Positions 10,691 to 18,519 of a DNA stretch of 38,073 nt are shown piece after piece; the first letter of the stretch is position 1; each line of letters begins with the position of its first letter. The translations under genes were made by a program, and so were the position numbers. The notes beneath the pieces are model-generated. The model was not told the origin of the DNA. It searched no databases and saw nothing but the letters and a program-made list of their open reading frames with translations. The stretch comes from Welwitschia mirabilis (lineage: Eukaryota > Gnetophyta > Gnetopsida > Welwitschiales), in the NCBI GenBank assembly GCA_051453625.1, contig JBOZIK010000001.1:197025012-197063084 (forward strand). Direction: 5' to 3'.

Positions 10691-11604
10691 CACCTCTTCA
10701 TGGTTGTTGATGTTTTCCTTTTCCAATCTCTGTTTAAATATATTAGTTGTTTGAATATGTGTTCTAATGGTTTGCTTCTCTCCTTGGTTGGGAAAGACCT
10801 ATATATTCCCTCTTCTCCTCATTAACGGGAAGCGATGTTTTACAGCTAGAGACTAATAAAAGAGTTTCATTTTCTCATTACTTTATTACTTACAATTTGT
10901 AGTCAAAATAAAGAGAGTGTACACTAGACCTTATTCAAGGTAACCTCCTTCCGGTGAGAAAAAGAGACCTTCCTTATCTTCAATGGAAGAAGAACACCAT
11001 CCTAGTGTATCCTTCTTCATCTTATCCACAGAACTTCGCCCATTACACCACAACTTTAGGAGGAGATCCTTGCTCGAACCTCTATTACCACACTCCCAAG
11101 ACCTGTTTCATCCCCTCCACTTCGACACCTTGGAACAATCTGAAGGTCACCTCTTTCTTTAGGAAGTCCTCCTCTTCTCTTACACTTACCTCCCTTTTCC
11201 TTTCTTTCAATTTCCTTTGCACCATGAGGCATTCCCACTAGGCCTAACACATGTTTTACTCTATTCCTCAGTTACTCTATACCCTAAGGAATATCATTTG
11301 GGTACCTAATTTCTAGCAGCCCTCTAAAACAAGTATCGGCCACCTCAACCTAGGAAGCACACATTGTTGTCCTTTCCACTCCTAGGGAAACGAATTCGCA
11401 TTCACAAATACATTCATCCACTATAAAGCAATCACCATTCACTTGACATGATTCCTCTACCATTGTTGATCCATATTCTTCGCTTTCATCTCCATCACAA
11501 ATCAAAAACACTTCATTGCCTTTAAGAATTAGAGGGGATCATCCAAGGGATCAAAATCGTTGGAGATAATGATTCAAGCATAAAGACAAGCAGAGGGATG
11601 GGAA

Positions 11605-13250
11605 ATATTTGTGCTGAATTCTACTTTATTTCATAGTTTAAACAAAAGAATATTGATGAGGCATTAAGAGATACTTATTGGATAAAGGTCATTCAAAACA
11701 AGCTAAAGTGATTTTTAAGGAATGACGGATGGCAACTTGTTGCTAGAACCTAAGGTAAAACATGTCTTTGGCACAAAATGGGTGTTTACAAAACAAAATG
11801 GATGAGAATGGAAACATTTTGGAAAACAAGATGTAGCTCACGGCACAAGGGTACACTTGAATGAAAGTTGTTGACTTTAATGAGAGGTATGTTTCAATTG
11901 CTAACTTAGAAGCAATTAAATTTTTATTAGCCTTTGCTTGGGCTTAGAAGGCTAGACTTCATCAAATCAATGTTAAAAGTGTATTTTCTAATGGTACAGT
12001 TAACAAGGAAGTTTATGTAGAACAACTTCAAAGTTTTATTAATAGTCGATATACAAATTTTGTGTAGAAATTGTCTCAAGCAAGCTCCAAGAGCCTGGTC
12101 TGAGAGGCTTTTTAACTAACCAAGAATGTTACGTAAACACACAACAACAAAGTGATTAAAGAAAGCAGCAAGAGAACACAAAGACACAACAATTTACATG
12201 GGAAGCCCCAATAAGGGGAAAAACCACAGCAAAGTAATGCAGAGCCCTATTACCTTTTTCAAAAATTACACGCCAAGAACAAGCTTCAAGCCAACAACAG
12301 GCTTCAGGTAAGAATGCCTCATAGAACCCTATCAACTCTTTGTCTTTCAAACAACCCTCACACCACCATTAGATAGGCGAAGGGTTATAGCCAATTAGGG
12401 CTACAAGCGAAAACCTTAAAGAGGGTATCATCCCTCTCTTGCTGCATGTCCCATCTCTAAGTAGCGCCCCCAAGGACGGTTTTAAAATAGAAACCTCCTA
12501 TTATACTATTAAAATGGGGCCAACGTTAAACTTAACATTAGGCATGTTACAAAAATAATAAATTTGGCTTCACATATTAACAAATAATTCATTCGAAAGG
12601 AAGTTGATCCAACCCTAGTAGTGAAAGCAAAGGTAAACATGTTTTAATAATTCAACTCTATGTTGATGACATTGTATTTGGAGCTACAAATGATTCTTTA
12701 TCCTTTGAATTTGTTGATTTAATGACTAAAGAATTTGAAATCAGGAGGTTTGGATACTTGGATTCCTTTTTAATCTTTCAAGCCAAGCAATATGACAATG
12801 AAATCTTTCTTTGTCAAACTAAGTACTTGAAGATATTTTGAAACATTTGACAGTGCAAATTGTAAAGGAATTGGAACTCCAATGTCAACAAGTGTCAAGC
12901 TAAGCAATGATTTATCAAGTAAGCAAGTTAAGTTAAAATTGTACCAAATTATAACTTGTAGTCTACTACACTTAACAACGAGTACCCTAGACATAATGCT
13001 AAGTTTAGGGCTATATTCAGGGTATCAATCTAACCATAGGATGCCTCAACTTTTAGCAGTTAAACACATATTTAGATGTTTGAAATCTACATTATCTTTT
13101 GGACCTTGACGCCTATTTGATACTTCATCTCTTCTCTAAATCTGACTATGTCATTTAACAAACTACTTGGCTTCAAGAGCCACAACCTAAAACTATGATA
13201 GAAATCTAACATTTAGCTTTATCCTAAACTTTGCTCTGTTTCCATTCTTT
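11605..13250 (+). pseudogene. Second Ty1/copia relic: RT and RNase H
   Basis: Plus-strand copia pol. It opens with NIDEALRDTYWIKVIQNKL (RT start, family EAL.D..W..AM..E), then WVF-type and AQGYT blocks, DFNERYVSIANLEAIKFLLAFA, NVKSVFSNG and LKQAPRAWSERLF at 12075. After an insertion at about 12121-12585 it resumes with FIRKEVDPTLV and the intact catalytic loop YVDDIVFGATN (YVDD at 12659-12670). KQYDNEIFLCQTKYLK follows, then the thumb/connection block VKHIFRCLKSTLSFG near 13070. A few codons (around the usual ALYG) are missing before LKQAP. RNase H is barely readable to about 13250. No gag, integrase or LTRs of this copy are evident. Confidence 0.85.
12121..12585 (-). mobile_element. LTR-like insertion inside the copia RT (possible solo LTR)
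   Basis: The RT reading frame is interrupted here and resumes on the other side. The inserted ~0.45 kb has no coding sequence. On the minus strand it starts TGTAACATGCC (near 12551) and ends GTTTACGTAACA (12127), so TG...CA ends are present. It contains the CCCCTTATTGGGGCTTCCCATG-like block (12198-12221) that resembles R/U5 regions of many plant LTRs. The flanks AAGAA and AAAAT do not form a clean 5-bp duplication; TTAAC occurs on both sides at slightly different distances. Exact ends are therefore uncertain. Confidence 0.55.
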
Positions 13251-13279
13251 AAACATGCATATAGAACTCACATGCAAAA

Positions 13280-13720
13280 CCTTCAAATGCTTGTGGGAAA
13301 CATCTTTGTCAAAACATGTTTTCTAGATCTCGTTGGAAGTAAGTTGGTACAAACTTTTTCCTTTAAGATAAGATTTATAGTTGTCCAATCTATAATGGGG
13401 ATATCCCACTTAATATCTCTCAAATTCTGTTTTTTCCACCATGTGGCTGTCATAACACCAAGGTGTGCTCCTGCAAATGTAAACTCTCTTACCCTTTGGT
13501 GTGCTTTCCACTTCAAAGTACTTCTGGAGGGTTCTTGACCATTCTAAATATTCTTCTAGTTCTAGACCTCCTGTAAATTTTGCTAGTTTCATCTTGTTAC
13601 TTCTTGAGGTTTCCTAAAGTATGTTCAAAGGCAACATCTCCTTGTCTTCTATTTCCATCCCCTAAAATGAACCTCTTTCCAACTTGCTACCCTTTTTCTA
13701 GGGGATCAGGCTTCTCCTCT
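13280..13720 (-). pseudogene. Ty3/gypsy Gag fragment
   Basis: The minus strand reads KLAKFTGGLELEEYLEWSRT, then LQKYFEVESTPKGKRV, then in another frame MTATWWKKQ and WTTINLILKEKVCTNLLPT. This follows the retrotransposon Gag domain typical of plant Ty3/gypsy elements (K...F.G..dpe.YLeWe...e..F......e.kkv, then a.WW, then W..mk..l...F.P). At least one frameshift lies near 13440. An acidic stretch (DYEEEEL) precedes it, as is usual in this family. Protease and pol are not present; the element stops at about 13280 next to the copia relic. Confidence 0.75.
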
Positions 13721-13910
13721 TAAAGCTCTTCTTCTTCATAATCCATTTCTCCCATTTAAATATCTAAATCCAATTTCGTGGCCAAAGACTCAAATGTAAC
13801 TTCCATCCATCTCATTATGTTCTCCATATTGGTGATGGTCACCGTCATCTTCAGTGTCATTGCTCTGTAACCCAGCGAATCTGGGAAATCACTAAAAAAC
13901 AAATTCTTGC

Positions 13911-13921
13911 CTTTGATACCA
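13911..13921 (-). other. Primer-binding site of the gypsy fragment
   Basis: On the minus strand TGGTATCAAAG followed by GCAAG matches the initiator-Met primer site TGGTATCAGAGCC closely. It lies between the putative LTR end and the Gag start. Confidence 0.65.
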
Positions 13922-13924
13922 AGA

Positions 13925-14560
13925 TGATACAAATCCCACATAAGCTTGGTAACCCAGGAAGAACAAACAAGCAAAATAGATTCAGAAAATGGGATTACAT
14001 CAGCTTGCAAAAGCAAGAACCACAGATTTACAGGATTATTTACAACAGAAAGATATTTTCTCACCAACTCCTACAATGATTCAGAATGAGAATTTTATAC
14101 AATGGAATAAAATACAAAGAAATTCATGTCTTTTCTCTTCCAGGGAACCACGAAACCATCTACCATTTATCTCCTTTTAGGAGGCTTATTTCCTGCTGCT
14201 TACATGCCTTTTGATCAAGTTCCATCTCCCCTTTGGGTGTTAGAATATTCTTTTATTATGCTGGTAACCAAGACGCTTCAAATTCTACTTTGATTTTCGC
14301 CTAAAGTTCCCATTCAAGCAACCAGCTAACCAAAACTGACTGCCCAAATACCATCCAGGGAAATCATGTTGGCAGTTTGGTTGACCCAATAAATAATGCA
14401 ATTGCCTGGATAGCTCTCCGAAACATTTTTGAAATTTTGATAACAGTCCAATCGCCTAGATAGGCTGTAGCAAAATTTTGAAAAGAACATATTTCAAAGC
14501 CTATGCTTGTAAAGAATGTCCACCCAAAACCACATGCTAAAGTATTAACACCAAAACATG
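13925..14560 (-). repeat. Putative 5' LTR of the gypsy fragment
   Basis: The segment starts with TG (TGATACAAATCCC on the plus strand) two to three bases from the primer site, as an LTR should. It is non-coding. The right end is not fixed: CCAAAACA at about 14551-14558 is one candidate, and no second LTR exists in the window to align with it. Confidence 0.45.
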
Positions 14561-15581
14561 TTAGAAACATACAAGATATAAATGCCATGGGGATGCTCCT
14601 CCATCAATACAACTATGATTCAGCCTTATTTAGGCTTTACAAAAATAGAATCATTTGTATAGTCAAACCTAGAAAGTAGATTTAGGATGAAGTCCAAAAC
14701 TAAATAAGCAAAGTACCTTGAATCATTTACCTTTAAAGTGTTTGAAAAAGTTTGGACAACTAGGTTTTGAAAGTGTCTTTAGTGGATCTTATGATTAGAT
14801 GTTTATCCATGAGTTTAAAAGCAACTAAAACGGAATTTATGTAAAATTAAGCCAAAGTGCCTGTAAGTTGTTGGTTGAATTGCAGTTTGCAGCTTCTTTG
14901 TGTTGGGGGGTTGTGTGTACATTAAAGTCACATGTAATCATGGAGTATTAGTGTTCCCATCCATTTAAGTGAAATTACAAGTAAGATGAAGAAATGTTAT
15001 TGAGGGTTTTTGCAGAAAGATAGACAACATTGTCAGTAGAAGTCTAGGAGACTTTTCCATTTAAAATTTTATCATGTGTATCATTACAAGGCACAGCAGT
15101 ACTTCCCCACTAATTCTGTGAATATTCCACTATGATTTTAACAACCATAAAAAACATTATGTCTTCCAAATTTGCAAGGATAACAACTGTTAGGTTTCAA
15201 AGAGGAATTGGCAACAGATCCAAGGAGGATTAATTTGATTTGTGTTAGGTCTGAGCACCTAAAGAACTTTACACAAAAGTGGAAGTTGGATTGATGTTAA
15301 GCACTGACTTTCCATCAAATAGAGGAACCCAAATAAGCGACAATGATCATTGCAGTGATATGATGTAGATATAGATATACTTGTAGTATATATTCAAGGT
15401 GGATTTTCAGAGTGTAAAAACCAGGATCCAAGCAACATAATATAATTAGAATTTTAAATTACAAATAAACAATGCCCTGAGTATTACTGGTTAAGGACAT
15501 GGTAAGGGACTAAGGGGTTTGACTCTTCAATGCCCTTACTGCCAACTCATCCAACCTTTGGTGACAGGATAATCAACTCAC
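14561..15581. other. Non-coding, possibly intron or 3' flank of the next gene
   Basis: No coding segment is recognised. On the minus strand the sequence directly after a strong splice donor at 15581 reads like an intron (pyrimidine-rich, stops in all frames). If the candidate gene at 15582-18513 is real, it continues in this direction, and the gypsy fragment may lie inside its intron. Confidence 0.4.
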
Positions 15582-15654
15582 CATAAAGACGGAAGCTAAA
15601 AGCAAATGCCCTGCGAATCTTGGGAATGCACTGCAAATGCAGACAACCCCAATA
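15582..15654 (-). pseudogene. Candidate exon, 73 bases with strong splice signals
   Basis: The acceptor TGTTGTTTTCTTCAG and the donor TATG|GTGAGTTG are both close to plant consensus. The frame reads YWGCLHLQCIPKIRRAFAFS and continues to the donor. It joins the upstream candidate exon in phase 0 and leaves one base for the next exon, which I could not find before the gypsy fragment. Confidence 0.5.
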
Positions 15655-15805
15655 CTGAAGAAAACAACAGTCAAGTCAGGAACGCAGTGCTTTATTACAT
15701 AATTCAAAACATACAGCCAAAAAGTCAACAAAGAAAAACAAGTGTTAACATAAATTGGAAGGAAACAAGCAAACAGTGCTTTTTTATATTTTTTATTTCA
15801 TTTAC

Positions 15806-15931
15806 AGCCAAAGAAGATTGAGACAAAACATCACTTAGTAAAGATTTGATAACACAGGATGTATTCAACAAGAACATACAATGCTCCTCAGTCATTGCCA
15901 GTGAATCAGCTGTGCCAAGTGTATCTGACAA
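15806..15931 (-). pseudogene. Candidate exon, 42 codons
   Basis: 126 bases from an acceptor TATTCCTAG to a donor GCT|GTAAATG, phase 0 at both ends. It reads LSDTLGTADSLAMTEEHCMF and then LLNTSCVIKSLLSDVLSQSS. The frame also stays open upstream, to about 16038, apart from a single TAG that is part of the supposed acceptor. The segment may therefore be part of a larger exon with one nonsense change. Confidence 0.45.
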
Positions 15932-16348
15932 CTAGGAATACAAATTGTTGTGCACACCAAAACAACGTGCCATGTGGTTTGGAATTGATTGAAATAAGGT
16001 CTTGTCATCATCTCCTGGAACTGCTTCAAGTGATTCACAACTTTGTGTCTGTAATTAAGTTGTTCTAGGTAAGCAGAATCATATGATTTCCACAGGCAGT
16101 TGTGGATTTCTGTCTTACGCTCAAGCTATTTTGATATAATATGAAATCGTGTTTAACTGCTGTGGTTGGCAACCAGAACAAGAAACATCAAATTCCATCC
16201 TTGTTCAATTCCTCCAAAGATCCATTATCCTTCAATGATCTTTCCTTTGTCAAATTTTGTCTTTTCAAATTTGGACTCATTGAGTTCCACAATTTTTTCT
16301 TCTCCTCCAACCTTTTCCCTCCTCTGAAACTATCCCTTGGTATATATA

Positions 16349-16606
16349 CTAGTCCACGATAATTTTCTTCAAAATGTTATTGTGAAGGCTAGCATACTTA
16401 TTTGGATCCTTCCACTTCCAATCAAGAAGAGTCCAAAGAAGTTGGTTCAAGCTCATTTTGGGATTCTTAAACCATGTATCTGCACAAGGCGACTTTGAAT
16501 GTTTACACATAGGACAAAAGAAACAGAATCCACCAATTATATTCACATCCTTTTCCTTATCATTAAAATTTTGCATCTTGAACAATTTCTGGAGGGCTTC
16601 ATTAAT
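16349..16606 (-). pseudogene. Candidate exon: FCPMC and Trp-rich segment
   Basis: The segment starts after AAATTTAG at 16606 and reads INEALQKLFKMQNFNDKEKD, then GGFCFFCPMCKHSKSPCADT and LNQLLWTLLDWKWKDPNKYA. It may end at the donor AATAA|GTATGC near 16390 or run to the stop at 16349. The Cys pair with a third Cys nearby may be half of a metal site. No family is recognised. Confidence 0.4.
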
Positions 16607-16932
16607 CTAAATTTTTCACAAAAACACAGAAACGGACACTCTCTTCAAGTGTTGCAGTCCTCTTAGTGAAGTAGTTCCATGTGGGTAAAGCTTTTGTGCT
16701 TTCTTCCCCTCCAACATCTATTTTTCGTTTTTGACTACATTTTCCAACAGAGCAGCATGTTTTCCTTTCCTTTTTACTTTGCTGATTCAAAACATCCCAG
16801 AAAGATACAATGTGGGATTTTCCCCCTTCTTGAGTGATTAGAACAACGCATTTTATTTTGCTTTCAAGTTGCAGATTCCTAACATTTTTCTGAAGTGTGC
16901 TATTTTCTTTATCTTGTTGTCGTTGCCTGCTC
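16605..16932 (-). pseudogene. Candidate exon: helix, then Lys/Cys-rich region
   Basis: It follows an acceptor-like TTTTTGTGAATCTAG. The open frame reads RQRQQDKENSTLQKNVRNLQ (helix-forming), then KCVVLITQEGGKSHIVSFWD, then KTCCSVGKCSQKRKIDV and a stop at 16605. The coding look is good, but the phase does not match the upstream candidate exon unless another acceptor near 16970 is used, and the downstream end lacks a good donor in the right phase. Confidence 0.4.
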
Positions 16933-17180
16933 CTAGATTCACAAAAATATAAGGAAAAAAACAGTTTACCATGCTTAGATGATTAAATGTATGTTACAAT
17001 GCTTATATAATCAAATATATGTTATTTAGAAATTCCAGTAATCATCTGTACAATGGTGAACATGAGTTGTCATCTGTACAATCGGATGCAAGAGGTGAGG
17101 TCATCTATCGTAACATTTCTTCATAACAAATGTCCATAAAACTTTGCTCAATACTTCACAGCCAGAAAAGTAGATCATAC

Positions 17181-17247
17181 TTCGAGCTTCACTTCTAAAG
17201 AGGTAATCCTATATTCGCGTGCCTGTTGTTTTCGTCGCAATAATGTT
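17181..17247 (-). pseudogene. Candidate exon: coiled-coil segment
   Basis: 67 bases between an acceptor TTACAATTCCAG and a donor GAA|GTATGA. The only open frame reads TLLRRKQQAREYRITSLEVK, a basic start followed by a heptad-like helix. The first base completes the split codon left by the upstream segment (CG + A = Arg), so the two join in phase across a ~0.76 kb intron. Confidence 0.5.
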
Positions 17248-18003
17248 CTGGAATTGTAACATCAATTTGAAGGGTTACCGTTAAATGACACGAGTAAGCC
17301 AACAGAGAGACAGTGATTTCAGATTTGATTCAATCTCGGTTTCGACGATGATTCTTAAAACGCTTTCCGCAGCATATTTGGTTTACCGATATAATGTTTC
17401 AAATTTTCACAAAATTTTACTCATTTTAATGTATTCCCACAGATAAGGAAGTGAGTCATCACCATCAATCAATCAATGTTAGTCGCTTATGTCGAATCCT
17501 TGTCAAGCTAACGATGCTCCCTAGTTAAGAAGAAAGCGGGTAGGTTGAGGTAATAGTCTGTATCCTGAAAATAACCAAAATGGCGAAATCCAACTCGCAG
17601 TATGGGGGATGCCAACTTGGTTTAAGTCCAATGATGTTTTCATCCATTTTAGAAACGCCCTATCACTTTCAAGTGTGTTTCTACATGCTTTCTAAGGATT
17701 ACGATTCTATTTTTCTTAATTCTAAAATATTCTCTAAAATCTTTAACCAACATCCTGTAAGGTTAGAGTTTTTTGGCAAGAGGTATTGAGAAGATAAACG
17801 TTTGTTACGTTCCACCTTTCAAATTATTGAGAAACTCAAAATGCGCGTTTCTTTATTCAAGCAACATGTTCCGTTCTCGAGAGGCAGATAACATGCTTGA
17901 GCGGACGCTAAGAACACAAAATGCTTAAGTATCTTTCGCGAGACTACATTGACAAAGATGTTCCACTGAAACTGAAGGTTGGAAAAAGGGCGAGGCCTTT
18001 TAC

Positions 18004-18513
18004 CGTAATAATGCAGCGACATTTCTACGTTTCAAGTTTCCGGACTCGCTTTCATTCTCACCCTCCTCAATGTCTTCTTCACCTTTTTCGGCGCAATTTT
18101 CCTTTTCGCTTTCGTAATCATCGTCGCTACATGCATAATTTTCTTTTTCCTCGTCATAATAATCATCGAAACTTTCAGCGTCAGAAAGTTCACCTTCAGC
18201 ATCGAGGGATTCAAGATCGCTGCTGCTGTAAACACGAGCGCATCCAATTCCAAGGTCGTAATTAATGCTCTGCGGACATACGTATCCCCCGTCGCCATGG
18301 TTTGCTGCCTCGTAGAAATTGAGCACGAATTGTTTGCAGGAGGGACACTTTACCGATCTTCTCATGGAGAAAGGCAGCTCTCACACAAGAATCGTCCCCT
18401 CGCAAATATATCCTGGTCTCTTTAAATTTCAATCTGGCTTCCGCCAGGCATCGTACGTACATTTGATTTAAGACGTCAAGGGGAAGTTTCCTAGCGTTGC
18501 ACGTTCTAGGTGT
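18004..18513 (-). pseudogene. Candidate exon: zinc-ribbon-like and acidic region
   Basis: An acceptor TTTTCTTAG precedes ACACCTAGAACG at 18513. The first frame reads KLPLDVLNQMYVRCLAEARL and then KFKETRIYLRG. The reading frame then changes twice within about 45 bp: CESCLSP in one frame, then RRSVKCPSCKQFVLNFYEA in the next (18365-18004). Together these give C-x2-C-x9-C-x2-C. The rest is YVCPQSINYDLGIGCARVY, then an acidic Ser/Asp/Glu tract (for example ESFDDYYDEEKENYACSDDD), ending KRRNVAALL. It ends at a donor, TTACG|GTAAAA, at 18004/18003, in phase 2. Two missing bases, one next to a GGGG run, would explain the frame changes. Confidence 0.5.
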
Positions 18514-18519
18514 CTAAGA

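Larger units (their letters stand above)
9575..11600. other. Spacer between two copia elements, no gene recognised
   Basis: About 2 kb without a gene I can name. Open frames up to 95 codons exist on both strands but lack family motifs. Around 10780-10925 the plus strand has a TATATATT-type box, then AATAAAAGAGTTTCATTTTCTCATT, which is like the R/U5 part of many plant LTRs. It could be a relic LTR of the plus-strand copia fragment that follows, but no primer site or second LTR confirms this. Confidence 0.4.
15582..18513 (-). pseudogene. Candidate intron-containing host gene or gene relic, function unknown
   Basis: This interval is less AT-rich than its surroundings. It holds at least six minus-strand coding-like segments, several bounded by plausible splice signals: 18513-18004, 17247-17181, 16932-16605, 16606-16349, 15931-15806 and 15654-15582. 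Two junctions keep the reading phase (18004 to 17247, and 15806 to 15654). The deduced protein would have a CxxC...CxxC zinc-ribbon-like element, an acidic Ser/Asp/Glu tract, a basic/coiled-coil part, a second Cys pair (FCPMC) and a Trp-rich stretch. I do not recognise the family. Two junctions do not join in phase, the zinc ribbon is split over frames and one segment continues past a TAG. It may be a pseudogene, a gene with sequencing errors, or a gene whose other exons I cannot see. Confidence 0.45.

Noticed and set aside
10218-11250. Overlapping frames of 64-95 codons on both strands.
   Set aside because: No motif, no conserved start context and Ser/Pro/Leu or Arg/Lys/Gly bias consistent with non-coding sequence.
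15465-15560. A tRNA-like head (TGGTTAAGGA ... GGGGTTTGACTC) that could be a second SINE.
   Set aside because: The boxes are weak, there is no tail or target duplication, and the next sequence fits an intron of the candidate gene.
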